Part shown: one piece after another, positions 52,600-63,479 of the stretch | How the letters are laid out: every line of letters begins with the position of its first letter | Numbering within the stretch: the first letter of the stretch is position 1 | Source: Diogma glabrata | Lineage: Eukaryota; Arthropoda; Insecta; Diptera; Cylindrotomidae | Direction: 5' to 3' | NCBI GenBank assembly: GCA_963693315.1 | Contig: OY856187.1 | Location: forward strand, 381,661,460 to 381,725,459 | DNA length: 64,000 nt | Position numbers and translations under genes: made by a program | Notes under the pieces: model-generated | What the model was told of the DNA's origin: nothing | The model's input: only the letters and a program-made list of their open reading frames with translations | Database searches by the model: none

Positions 52600-54871
52600 T
52601 TGGTCTAGCCAACATTGGCATGAAGCATCATCACACAAATTTTATTATATTTTCTTAACAATGGTTCCTGTTTGCCTTATTATTAACAATATTAATTTTT
52701 TTTGTGTTTCTTTAATTTTGTTCACCTCACATTTTTACTGTGACACTTAATAATTTTAACAACACAAAATACTTAGTGTAAATGCAAGATATAATAAAAG
52801 AGACTTCCTTTAAAAAAACTTAAAGGCATAATAACCCAAACTTAAACCAAATAAACTCCACTTCTGTCTCGAACTCTACTTCCCACCTCAAACCAAACCG
52901 ACTCAGCTCCTCATCAATAAAAAAAAATGAACTTTTCAAACCGAAGTTCCAATACCAATTGATTAACTTTTTAACTCCACTGCTTTCAACCAACTGCTTA
53001 ATTAAAAAAAAAAAAACAATGAAAAACAATTTTCATTGCACGAGCCAAAATGCAAATGCCTCGGTCAGCATAAATTTTGTTTTACATTGAAACTGAGTAT
53101 CTGTTTTAATTATTAATTCACTACAATTTTTATAATTAGGTGAAAAAAAATAAGGAAAATTAACAAAAAAATAATTTAATACCGGAAGGAATTGGAATGT
53201 TGTGTTGTTTCACAAACGGGTTGAAAAGTGAGTTGAAAATAATTTAGATCTATAGTATATTACTATATTACTATAGGAAGGAAAATGGAAGTACACCCCA
53301 CATTTAAAATCATGCCCATTGCAACATACACACACACAACACTTCTAACAAATCTAACAATGTAAAAGTGTCAAACATTCAATTTATTTTAATTTTATGC
53401 ACGAAATAAATGGAACTACATTTATTCAGTTTAGTAATTTGAAAATAAAAAGTATCCACAGGCAGCCAACGACAACTATTGACAGATCACTTTTTCTTAT
53501 CAGCATACTGCTTTCGAAATGAAAATCAAAAAGTTTCAGGAAAAATAATTTATTTTCGATAGTCACCAGACTCTCTGCTCATTCATTTGATGATTACCAC
53601 ATATTTCATACGTGAGGCCTGCGGCGCCTGTCCTTGACAAGTGCGACAACAGCAGCATACATGTTTTTTGTGGGAGACAGACAACATTTTGTATGCATAA
53701 TAAAGAGAGACCAGCATATTTGTTCTCTCCATCGATTTGTTCTCTCTATCGTTTTCAATTCAGTACAAGCGCAATTCCTCAATCTCATTCTAATTCGATC
53801 ACAATTATTGCACTAATTCGTTTTATACTATATCGCGTTTCGTATAGAATTGTTTTTATTCTACAAGTTCAGTTATCAAGAAACATAACAAATTTCTATT
53901 CCATCTACAACAATCATGTTTTTTATTTCATTCTACGTTTACGAAAAAGTTGTAGTGTATCATGACTTCAATGCTGTGAAATACCGAAAAATTAAAAAAT
54001 TCTATTAAAACGTCCTTGGTCGAGATGGGGTTCGGTTTCAAGCTTTTCTGTGGTCTTGACCCGATTAACTTGAGATATAAAATTCATCAAAATTTTTCAT
54101 TATACTGTAAATTCTAGTCGTAACAATTGTCGTTATTGAAATAATAAATAATTTAAATATTTTATTTTTCTTGCAGATCCGAAACTTCAACAACAGATAT
54201 ACCAATAAAAAAATCGAAGAGTCTAAAAATTAAATTGAATATGCAATATGTACTTCACTTACTTCCTTAATATTATTTTAAAGAATTAATTTAGTTGAAT
54301 ACTTTGATGGGAACAAAATTTTAATTGTTTGTTTTCTTCATTTTATTATCAGTATTCTCATTATTGTACAATTTTATTATTTATTTAAACACAAAAAAAA
54401 ACACAAAAAAAGAATTTGATTTTACTTTTCAATAAACAACTCCAACTCAACATCTAAAACCAATAAAGAAAAACATGTGGTTTATGCATAAAATTGAAAC
54501 AAAATGTCACAAATCTTCATCATAATTTAGAAATGTTTTAGTTAATTTTTATATCTCTAAAATTTATATTAAATTCTTTTCTACTTAAATAACAAACAAA
54601 AAAATGTGCGTAGTGTAGTTTTCCTATGATAAGATTTTCATATGAATTTAATAAAATACAAAGCGAATCAAATACAAAACTAGAGATAGAAAAAAATTGT
54701 ATATTGTAAAAATATTATAATTTATATAATTGTCAGAAAAAAATTAAAATTTAAAATTTTTTTTATTAATATTTTTGAGGATTTTAAAGTAGAAAATTTA
54801 ACAAGAGAAAATATAAAAATTATTTAAATATAATACAAAAACATTTTGAAATAGTAAAAAATGTTTTCAAT
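52600..54871. other. AT-rich stretch, no clear gene
   Basis: Low-complexity frames (52820-53029, Phe/Leu-rich) are not credible. It contains one copy of repeat F at 53585-53645. CA- and poly(A)-rich patches occur around 53330 and 54395. Confidence 0.5.
53585..53645 (+). repeat. dispersed repeat F, copy 1
   Basis: TGATGATTACCACATATTTCATACGTGAGG...GGCGCCTGTCCTTGAC-like sequence shared with 56765-56880 and, inverted, with 63345-63470. Confidence 0.65.
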
Positions 54872-55290
54872 TACTTCGGTCTGAAAGACCTAAGTATTAC
54901 ATTCATGAGCTCAAAGTCAAATTCTTACCCCCACTTTTTTTGACATTTCTCGACGTTTTAGGACCTCCTGATTCTAAAAAAGCAAAAAAAAAAAAAATGT
55001 ATGTCTGTCTGCCGGCCGGCCGGCCGTCCGCCGTCATTACCTACGCTGCAGGGAAAACCGCTGGAGGGATTTCAAAAATTTTTTTTTCTAAAAATAGGTA
55101 TTCACAAGGGGCAGGTCCGAAAGGACGCTGTGTTCGATAACTGTACCGGAAGTATGTCAAAAAAATCATTATGTGTGTCAAAAATAGCAAATTTTCATAT
55201 TTTTGGTTAAAAAAAAGTTCATTTTAAGTGATTACGAGTAGGAACATTAAATTTGGAGAAATCTTGAGGGTAGGGATTGGTATGTGAGAT
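54872..55290 (-). repeat. dispersed repeat R, copy 2 (inverted relative to copy 1)
   Basis: Starts TTCGGTCTGAAAGACCTAAG and ends GGTAGGGATTGGTATGTGAG, the reverse complement of 22950-23355 with indels and substitutions. Its core has an extra CGGCCGGC expansion. An open frame across it (54940-55140) is incidental. Confidence 0.8.
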
Positions 55291-55299
55291 CAAAAACTA

Positions 55300-55830
55300 G
55301 ATTATTGCATTATAAGTTTGTCAAAAAAATGTTGTCAAGTGTGTCAAAAGAAAGATTTTTATTTATTTTTTTACCCAATTTTTTGGAAAAAACAAAATGG
55401 TTTGTTTGAAATGAAATTTTATTATTATTATTGAGAATTATGGCATTATAAGTTTGTCAAAAAAATGTTGTCAAGTGTGTCAAAAGATTTTTATTTAGTT
55501 TTTTACCCAATTTTTTGGAAAAAAATAAAATTGTTTCTTTGAAATGAAATTTTATTATTATTATTGAGAATTATGATGGCATTATAAGTTTGTCAAAATA
55601 TGTTGTCAAGTGTGTCAAAAGAAAGGTTTTTATTTATTTTTTACCCAATTTTTTTAGAAAAAAATAAAATTAATAGTTTGTATGGCATGATATTTAATTA
55701 TTATTATAGAGAATTATGGCATTATAAGTTTGTCAAAAAATAATGTCAAGTGTGTCAAAAAACGATTTCATTTATTTTTTTAGCCAATTTTTTGGAAAAA
55801 AAATGTAGCTGTTTTTATGACGTAAATGTA
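55300..55830 (+). repeat. tandem array, four units of 136-150 bp
   Basis: GCATTATAAGTTTGTCAAAA recurs at 55307, 55443, 55579 and 55729 (spacings 136, 136, 150), followed each time by GTCAAGTGTGTCAAAA and a TTTACCCAATTTTTTGGAAA segment. The GTGTGTCAAAA motif also occurs in neighbouring repeat R, so the array may have grown from its end. Confidence 0.8.
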
Positions 55831-55849
55831 ATTTAAAATGAAATTGGAC

Positions 55850-56270
55850 ATGGAAATTTTTGAATTTGTTATAGTTTTTGAAATATTTTTGGAATTTTGA
55901 AAAGTTTGCATTTTTGATTTTGTAATAATTTTTGCAATATTTTTAGAATTTCGGCAAAAGTTTTAATTTTCGATTGTGTAAGAATTTTTGGAATATTTTT
56001 AGAATTTTGAAAAATTTTTAATTTTTGATATTATTATAATTTTTGGAATTTTGAAAAAAGTTTCAATTTTTGATTTTGTAATAATTTTTGCAATATTTTT
56101 AGAATTTTGGAAAAGTTTGAATTTTTAAGAATTTTTGAAATATTATTGGAATTTAGAAAAAATTTAAATATTTGATTTTATTCTAATTTTTCGAATATTT
56201 TTGGAATTTTGAAAAAGTTTGATTTTATTTAATTTAACAATATTTTTGGAATTTTGATTATAATTTTCCG
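55850..56270 (+). repeat. AT-rich short tandem array
   Basis: About seven imperfect units of about 60 bp built on TAATTTTTGCAATATTTTT, then AGAATTTTGAAAAAGTTT. No coding potential. Confidence 0.7.
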
Positions 56271-56764
56271 GCAACGTATTGATGTTTCGTGTTAGTTTTG
56301 TAATAAATTTTTAAACAGAGATAAAAAATACTTGTACTTTAACAAAGAGCTATGTTTGATATACATCGCTGTCCAAAACTAAAAACTATGTCCTCATAAA
56401 AGTTTTTTGCCGAAAACTATATCAAAATCCTTAACCCAGACCGAAGTCTTGATATCTCAGAGCTGTGAGATTTCAGCCCCTCCATATTTTTCCACTAAAA
56501 TCCACAAAATTCCTTCTGGATTTCTTGGACCTGTCATTTGATTACCCTCAAACTTGAGCACGGTGCATGTTTTGGCCGCTTTCAGTTTAGTTGTCATTCG
56601 TCATGATTTGTATCAACTATCAACCCATTTCTCTCGATTTAAAAAAGTATAGGTTACCCCGCTTATATCCCTTGCCTTTCTGAAAGTTTTGAGCGATATT
56701 TTTGTCCAAGAATCTTTATGAAAAATATGGTGGAAGGAAGCTCTGGAGATCCATGTTATCATAA

Positions 56765-56880
56765 TTGGTAGTATTTGGGCCCACGCCGATTTCGTGTGAT
56801 GATTACCACATATTTTATACTTCGTGAGGCGCCTGTTCTTGACGAGTCCGAAAACTTTTGTTGTGCCATTTTTCTCGATT
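56765..56880 (+). repeat. dispersed repeat F, copy 2
   Basis: GGGCCCACGCCGATTTCGTG, TGATGATTACCACATATTTT, ACTTCGTGAGGCGCCTGTTC; about 110 bp similar to the inverted copy at 63345-63470. Confidence 0.75.
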
Positions 56881-56928
56881 CGGCCGCTTTTTCGTTCGAC
56901 AAGTTCCGAAAAATGCCGATTGCCCGCG

Positions 56929-57184
56929 ATCTTGTAAATTTGCTACCACAATTTTCTTTTTAACAATGGGGGGTGGAAATTTATTTAAGACACGAGGGTA
57001 ACCTTGTCCGACTAAAAAGTGAAGTGTCTGCTATTGTCAAGTCGACAACCCAAACATGCCAAAATGTCAATTGTCGGATTCGACAATAGCAGACACATTT
57101 TTTTCGGACAAGGTTGCTTTCGTGTTCCAAAACAAATTTCCACCCCCTATACTTAAATTGTCGTAGCAAATTTACAATATCAAG
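56929..57184. mobile_element. 256-bp foldback element (MITE-like)
   Basis: Nearly the whole segment is one inverted repeat centred near 57055. Paired blocks: TTGTAAATTTGCTACCACAA / TTGTCGTAGCAAATTTACAA, GGGGGTGGAAATTT / AAATTTCCACCCCC, AACCTTGTCCGA / TCGGACAAGGTT, GTGTCTGCTATTGTC / GACAATAGCAGACAC. No gene inside. It ends exactly where LINE E sequence starts. Confidence 0.85.
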
Positions 57185-58515
57185 ATTTTACTCGATCCTC
57201 TATTCCAACCTTAGTTCTGAATGACATTCCCGTGAGCGACTCAAAAGAAAAGGCGGATCTTTTGGGCCGTATTTTCGCAGAAAACTCAAACATAGTTGAA
57301 CCTCCCCATTCTCCCACACTCATTTCCCCAGTTGTAACGAAAATGAAACCAATTATTTTTCGTTGCAATATTGTACGGAAAATGCTTCTTTCTATCAATA
57401 TCAACAAATCTGCTTGCCCCGACGGTATTCCACCCCTCATTCTTAAAAACTTTGCTAGGCAACTAGCTCCAATTTTAACAAAACTTTTCTACTTATCTTA
57501 TAAAACCGGAATATTTCCCGATTCTTGGAAACTAGCCAGCGTTCAACCCATATCAAAGAAAGGCAGTAAGATAGACCCTAACAATTATAGACCAATTGCA
57601 ATTCTGTCGGTTTTGGCTAAAATATTTGAAAAATATGTTAACTACAATCTAATAGATTTCGTAGAAGTCATGCAACAGGTGATCTGTTGGCCTACGTATC
57701 CCATCTCTGGAACAAATCACTGGAAAACCATGGTGAAACATTCAGTATTTCACTTGACATTTCTAAAGCATTTTATAAAGTGTAGCATAAAAATCTCATA
57801 GTTAAATTAAAATCTTATGGCATGGACCATCTTACTGTCTCATGGATTCATAGTGTTCTTACAGGCCGCCAATTTCATGTTAATTTAGATGGTATCACAT
57901 CCAATATTTTCACAACTAATGCTGGGGTTCCCCAAGGTTCTGCACTCTCACCAACATTGTTTCTTTTATACATTAATGACTTACTTACTTCCACAGGGCA
58001 CCCAATACATAGTTTTGCTGATGACCACATTGCATGCATCACATGCATCTCCCAAATTTCGAGCTCATACTGCAGTTACCACCGATAGAGAGCTGCTAAT
58101 TGATTCTATCAACAAAGACCTGGATCGTATAATGGAATGGGGTAATCGTAATCTTGTTTCATTTAATCCAACCAAAACCAAACTTTGCCGTCTTTCACAA
58201 ATAGAGCGACATAAAAATTTCCCTATTAGGATAAACCATGAGGAACTGCGTGAGATTGAATCAGTTAGACTTCTTGGAGTGGATATTCAAAATAACCTGA
58301 AATGGAATAAACATGTGTTCAACCTCTCTAAATCTGCAATGCAAAAATTAGGACTCTTGAGTCGATGTAAAAAGTATTTCAATCCCGATCAAATTTTGCT
58401 AATCTTCAAGTCCTTTATTCGTCCATGTATGGAATACTGCTGTCATGTTCGGGGAGGTGCCTGTCAGTCAACAATGAAATGTCTAGACTCTGTACAGAGA
58501 AAAGCAATACGGTTG
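57185..58515 (+). pseudogene. reverse transcriptase of LINE E
   Basis: 57232-57660 gives KSACPDGIPPLILKNFARQ, NYRPIAILSVLAKIFEKYV. The next block (about 57670-57790) is frame-shifted, with a stop in SLDISKAFYKV. 57822-58088 gives AGVPQGSALSPTLFLLYIND and the FADD box (58013-58024). 58060-58515 gives the thumb (VRLLGVDIQNNLKWNKHV) and CMEYCCHVRGGA. It resembles LINE D throughout but is more decayed. Confidence 0.85.
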
Positions 58516-58520
58516 ATTGG

Positions 58521-58714
58521 TGTAGTGTTCAGTAAACAAAGTAATAGACCAACTAATCAATTACAACATTTAATAGTCAATTTATCTTTATTCAATATTC
58601 GTACATCTTTGTGTAATCAAGTATTTATTATTGTATTAAGTATTTATTTATAATATTAATGACAGCCACGCTGACAGCTAGTGTTGTCAATACATCTATC
58701 GTGTTGCCACCACA
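58521..58714 (-). repeat. 3' LTR of G3 (194 bp)
   Basis: Same ends as the 5' LTR but with about 38 extra AT-rich bases (near 58620-58665) and scattered substitutions, so the copy is not recent. Confidence 0.88.
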
Positions 58715-58719
58715 TCTCC

Positions 58720-59580
58720 TTTTCTTCATGAGACTCTTTGTATGTAATCTTCCAACCGTTTGGACAGTTGCCGTTGTCTCGCTGATTTACGAACCACCAC
58801 CTCTGGTTCCTCGATCGTCTCTTCCACTACTGGAACACGTACCAAGTATGCTGAATTTTGTTGATACTGTTTGCCAGTCTCAGTATCCTCAACTGTAACA
58901 CGCGAACCATCTTTTTCCACTATTTCAAGATCTCTGGGAATTACATTTGGAGCCAGTTAATTCTGTGGTAACAAATTCTTCATCCACACAGTATCGCCGA
59001 CCTCACATGACGAGACCTTAGCCTTTCGATTTTCGTCAGCACTGTCTTTCCCTTTTTTGTTTCAAAATTCCATCTTTCTCTGTAAAATCAGTATCCACTA
59101 CTTGTGTTTCAATATCACCCAACTGAGGAATTTTCGATCTTATTGTGCGCTTCATTAATAATTCGGTTGGTGTTTTTCCTGTCACACTATGTGGAGTCGT
59201 GTAGTACATCATTAAGTAGTCATTCAGATCTTTCTTCCAATCGCGTCCCGAGTTGTAACTAATCTTCAATCGTTTGAGCAATGATCGATTCTGTCGCTTG
59301 ACAAGGTAATTTTCTTGTGGCCAATAAGGTCTGCTATATCTGAGAGCAATTCCATGCTTCTTGCAAAAGTCTTGAAATTTTGTACTAACAAACTGTCTCC
59401 CGTTATCGAGTGTAATGGTACGCGGGTATCCTAATCGGATGAAAATCGGTTCCAGCTCATTCCAAGTTGCTTCAGAAGTTATGCTCCTCATCACTTTGAC
59501 CTCCTTATAACGTGAAGAATATTCCACGATGACTAAAAGATTCTCACCATTGGGTAAAGGACCCATAAAATCAATGGCAA
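58720..59580 (-). pseudogene. integrase and C-terminus of G3
   Basis: 59036-59566: MGPLPNGENLLVIVEYSSRY is the core start, TLDNGRQFVSTKFQ has the second Asp, and PQENYLVKRQNRSLLK has Lys where the catalytic Glu (V-E-R-Q-N) belongs (about 59297-59299). The C-terminal part 58726-58920 (ARQRQLSKRLEDYI) is in another frame. Integration activity would be lost. Confidence 0.85.
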
Positions 59581-59589
59581 CAAACCCAA

Positions 59590-60788
59590 AGTTTTTGTGG
59601 CATTGCTCGCCGTTTCATCGGTTCTGGTGCCGGTGGTTGTGACACCATCAAACAACCCCTATAAGACTTAACGAACTTGCTGATATCACCGTCCATACCG
59701 GGCCACCATACACGGTCTCAATCTCCGCTTCATAACCACTCCAGGATGTCCTTCATGTCCTAAGATCAGCATTTGAGCTCTTAACTTAACCGGAGCAACA
59801 ACTTTTGTTCCTCTTATAATCACATTTCAATTACTGCTAAATTCTTCTCTCATATGCTTGTAATTTCTCAATTCTGGACCATCCCAATTTCCATGGTACA
59901 GTGCCTCACGTACTGCTTTAAGCTCTTCATCCGTCTCTGACGCTTCTTCCAATTCCGAAATATCAATGGCGGCCGATTCGACAATGTGTCTTATATAGAC
60001 TTCACATTCCGATTTCCGGATCAAACGGTTCCGCAAAATCATGAACGACTAATCTTGACAGTGGATCTGCCACATTGGACTTCCCCTGCTTGTATACCAC
60101 CTCATATCTATATGGTTGTAACCGTAAAACCCAACGCTCAATTCGCGCACATGGCCGTGATTCTGCCGAAAATATAACTTCCAATGGTTTGTGGTCGGTT
60201 TCTAATTCAAACATTATACCAATCAAGTATCAAATGACCAAGACATTCTTATTGTCCCACTGTACAAATACTGCGCCTAAGGCTACTCAAGAAGCGTCTG
60301 CAATTAACCTTGTCTTTCTATTCGGATCAAAGTTTGCCAAAGTTTCAATTTTTCCAATTTCCATCTTTAATTTCACAAACCATTTTTCCTCCAGCTCTGT
60401 CCATTCAAATGGTTTCTCTTTTCGTTATATTTGTCTCAACGGATATGTCATCAATAAAATGCATACAATTTTTGCATTTGGAAAAAATTTGACCAACCAA
60501 TTTCTGAATCATCTCTGGAGCGCATGAAATTCCAAACGGCACTTTATTATATCGATACATGCCTTTATGCGTAATGAAAGTAGTCACTGATCTACTATCT
60601 TCATGTAACATTATTTGATGATAAAACATCCGAAAGTTGAGTTTCGAATAGATGGCCGCACCGGACATAGCAGCACGATAATCTTCTAATGTTGGTAAGG
60701 GGTGTTGTTGTCTCATCACCGCTTTATTCACCATTCTCAAATCCACGTACAATCGAACTTCTCCGTCATCTTTCGGTACTACGACCAA
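59590..60788 (-). pseudogene. RT and RNase H of G3
   Basis: 60405-60788: VVVPKDDGEVRLYVDLRMVN, PLPTLEDYRAAMSGA, FITHKGMYRYNKVPFG and FIDD (60447-60458). 60002-60226: ELETDHKPLEVIF and VLRLQPYRYEVVYKQGKSNV (RNase H end). 59600-59830 holds the integrase zinc motif region (WWPGMDGDISKF-like, HEGHPGVV-like), frame-broken. Confidence 0.8.
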
Positions 60789-60983
60789 TGCTGAACACCA
60801 CTCACTCGGTTGGATAACTTCCTCAATGATATCGGTTGCGACACTGGTCTAACCCCCGATCGTATTGGTATGCACAACTTAACTCCTTTAACTTGTGGAA
60901 AAACCGAAAAATTTGATTCGTCTTGTAGCTCTACATTGTTGATCCGTTCACTAGGCATGCCTATTACTAAAACTTTTCCTTTA

Positions 60984-61682
60984 TCAGAGATAACGATCTT
61001 TGCGGAAAAACTTTCCTTTCCCATGCAACTTTTGTTTCTGTGCATATCCCGAGAAAACCCGATCTGCTTGCTTCAGTTTCTTTTCAAACTTATCTTTATT
61101 CATTTTCAAATATTCATAAGTACTTCCATCTATTATGTTGTATTTCGATCCTGAATCGACTAACATTTCAATCATCACATTTCCTATAGAAACCAACATC
61201 ATTTCGTCTCCTTCACCCAAAAACCTAATATAATTAGTCTGGCCTTCTTGATCGTCAACGTTCTGATCAACTTCTTCGACGTCAGTAGAAAAGATCTTGT
61301 TTCTTTTGTATGGAAGTCCTTCTGATCTCGAAGCTCCCAAAGCAACATTTTGACTTCTCCTGCGAGCATACTTTGAAAAGCTCTCCGGTCTCGTACGACA
61401 ACACGCAGCAAAGTGATTTCGAAGACCACACTTTGAACAATTCATTCCTTCTGCCGGACAACTTTCATTTTGTTTATGTTCATCTCTTCCGCATCTCCGT
61501 CGAGTTCTATATCGCATAGCATTAATGTTAGTGTTCGTTGATGCAAACTGTCTTTGAACCTGAGATCCCATAGCTTCAACAGAGCTTTTGACGCCTGATA
61601 TGCTTTTACTTTGCACGTCATTTCCATCAAATTTAAATCGGATTCCTGCAACAACCTCTCCTTGACATTCGATGCCACTCAA
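60984..61682 (-). pseudogene. gag zinc knuckle and protease of G3
   Basis: CSKCGLRNHFAACC (C-x2-C-x4-H-x4-C, complete) near 61435, followed by an aspartic protease with MLVDSGSKYNIIDG (about 61140-61180). The RT linker (VFSGYAQKQKLHGKGKF) follows. One open frame of 232 codons. Confidence 0.8.
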
Positions 61683-62150
61683 CTGAAAAATTTATTCATA
61701 ACAGCTATTTCTCTCGATTCTAACTCATCCTTCCCGAAATTGCACTTTGATGCCTCGCTTGTTAATCGTAATAAAATTTTTTCATCGGTTTCATCTGCAC
61801 TTTGTTTCAATTTCTAAAACAAGTATCGTTCCAAAATCGAGTGTCTCTGTGGTGCAAAATACTCATCAAGTTTCTTAATCAACGTTTCATATGGATTAAT
61901 TTCCTCTGTTTTAGTCACTAACGCCCCTGGGATGTTGTGCACTACGTCTTGCATCTCCACTCCACTTAATGCAAGAAACAAATCACGTTTCTCCGTGGAA
62001 TCTGTCACTTTTGCTGCAGTCACGCAAAATCCGAAATTTCTTTTCCATTTTGCATACGATTCACGAACTGAATCAGTAGTCACATTATGTATTACGAAAG
62101 GTTTCAAATTACTAAATGCCTTTCCGTCAATTTTGCTTACAATACTTGTA
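61683..62150 (-). pseudogene. gag N-terminal part of G3
   Basis: 61814-62107: FSNLKPFVIHNVTTDSVRES, KWKRNFGFCVTAAKVTDSTE, NPYETLIKKLDEYFAPQRHS, the capsid-like region of insect Gypsy gag. A stop at about 61814 and a shift follow. The Gly/Lys-rich leader with repeated CACCTTTGTGA motifs (about 62240-62520) lies upstream. Confidence 0.75.
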
Positions 62151-62239
62151 TTTGCTGTAACAATTAAATTATTTATCTTATTTTCATTCCCTTCATAAAG
62201 AATGGTTTTCTTTTCATTTACCTTCCAATCAAATCAGTC

Positions 62240-62520
62240 ACCTTTGTTAATTCGTTGTTTTAGTTGCCTTTGCGATATTTTCCAATCACCTTTGTGATCT
62301 TGTTTGTTTCTACAGTCTCCTTTGCAACCACTAACTTTCTTTTCTTAGTTCTGTAATTACAATAATCAATGTTATTACTCTTCATTTCTGGCTCACCTTT
62401 GTGAGATATTATCTCCAGCTCACCTTTGTGAGATTTTATTTTGAAGTTACTTTTGTGACCTTTTACTTTCAAACTATTTCTCTTTGCTTATTACAATATT
62501 TTGGACCACCTTTGTGGTAA
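62240..62520 (-). repeat. repeated CACCTTTGTGA motif in G3 leader
   Basis: On the plus strand (T)CACCTTTGTGA or close variants occur near 62239, 62287, 62396, 62423, 62452 and 62510. Part of the untranslated or gag-leader region of G3. Confidence 0.6.
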
Positions 62521-62711
62521 TTCTTGTTCCAACTACGAATTCAACACTTTTTCCTTGTTTGACAATTTCTGTAACACATAATTCCATTAGAAAAACATCC
62601 AAAACATCTTCTTCTCATTCACATCCAGACGCCATTTCGCACCAAATCTAAATTTCCATATTTCACTTTTTTCTTACCTATTTCCAAAAAATCCTCACCT
62701 CGTTGCCAATT

Positions 62712-62867
62712 TGTAGTGTTCAGTAAACAAAGTAATAGACAATTTAACTAATGAATTACAATATTTAATAGTCAATTTATCTTTATTCAATATTCGTACA
62801 TCTTTGTGTAATCAAGTAATATACTTACAGCTAGTGTTGTCAATACATCTATCGTGTTGCTACCACA
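62712..62867 (-). repeat. 5' LTR of G3 (156 bp)
   Basis: TGTAGTGTTCAGTAAAC...GTTGCTACCACA, then ATTGG. About 38 bp shorter than the 3' LTR. Confidence 0.9.
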
Positions 62868-62872
62868 ATTGG

Positions 62873-63170
62873 TAATACCAAACTAACGGACCAGCTTGAT
62901 TCGCTCCAGCACAGAAGAAATGTGGCTGAATTGTCAATATACTATATAAATTTAACTTTAGCGAGTTCTCCTCTAAGGAAATTCAAAATATCCTTCCACC
63001 ATGTGCGCAGTATAATCGACAAACAAGAGCTGCCGAGTTATCTCATCCATTTGTTGTACAAATAACTCGTTGTATTTGAATAGAGTGGCCAAATTGTGGA
63101 ACTCAATGCCTTCCTCTGTATTTCCCGATGAATTTTCCCCTCAATCATTTAAATAGAATGTACATCATCA
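62873..63170 (+). pseudogene. C-terminal part of LINE E ORF
   Basis: NTKLTDQLDSLQHRRNVAEL and QYNRQTRAAELSHPFVV, corresponding to LTSKLDSLQHRRTVADLVVF of LINE D; frame-broken, fading out near 63170. Confidence 0.7.
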
Positions 63171-63344
63171 TTTGAAACAATTAGTATAGTTGTCCCTATA
63201 TCCTCTTCGCTTCCATTTTCCTCATCTCCTTCCTTTATAGTTGACATGGTATCTTCGGATATTCAAAGAGTCTGAATAATGAATATTTCATATTGAGTGT
63301 GCTAAACATGTCTAACTAATTAATAAAAAAAAAAAGCTTGCCGA

Positions 63345-63470
63345 ACGATTGGGGAAAATGTTAGAACAAAAGCTTTCGAACTCGTCGAGGACAGGCGCCT
63401 CACGAAGTATAAAATATTTGGTAATAATCATCACATGAAATCGGGCCCAGGGACTATAGTCAAAATAACA
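63345..63470 (-). repeat. dispersed repeat F, copy 3 (inverted)
   Basis: On the minus strand GGGCCCGATTTCATGTGATG, ATTTTATACTTCGTGAGGCG, CCTGTCCTCGACGAGTTCGA; matches copy 2 at 56765-56880. Confidence 0.75.
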
Positions 63471-63479
63471 CAATTCCAA

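Larger units (their letters stand above)
58521..62867 (-). mobile_element. Gypsy element G3, complete with both LTRs (4347 bp)
   Basis: LTRs 58521-58714 and 62712-62867, each TGTAGTGTTCAG...CCACA on the plus strand, flanked by the 5-bp direct repeat ATTGG (58516-58520, 62868-62872). On the minus strand TGGCAACGAGGTGAGG three bases behind the 5' LTR is a likely primer-binding site, and GAAGAAAAGGAGATG just before the 3' LTR a polypurine tract. gag, protease, RT, RNase H and integrase are in order, with many frameshifts. Confidence 0.92.
57185..63170 (+). mobile_element. LINE E, split by Gypsy G3
   Basis: RT sequence runs to SVQRKAIRLIG at 58515 and resumes behind G3 at 62873 with NTKLTDQLDSLQHRRNVAEL, in register with the related LINE D protein. 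The 5' end is at the foldback element, in the linker ahead of RT. The 3' end is not clear, near 63150-63170. Confidence 0.8.

Noticed and set aside
52820..53029. 69-codon frame rich in Phe, Leu, Ile
   Set aside because: Low-complexity AT-rich sequence, no start context, no homology apparent.
54940..55210. Overlapping 66- and 69-codon frames
   Set aside because: They run across repeat R, whose other copy does not preserve the frame.
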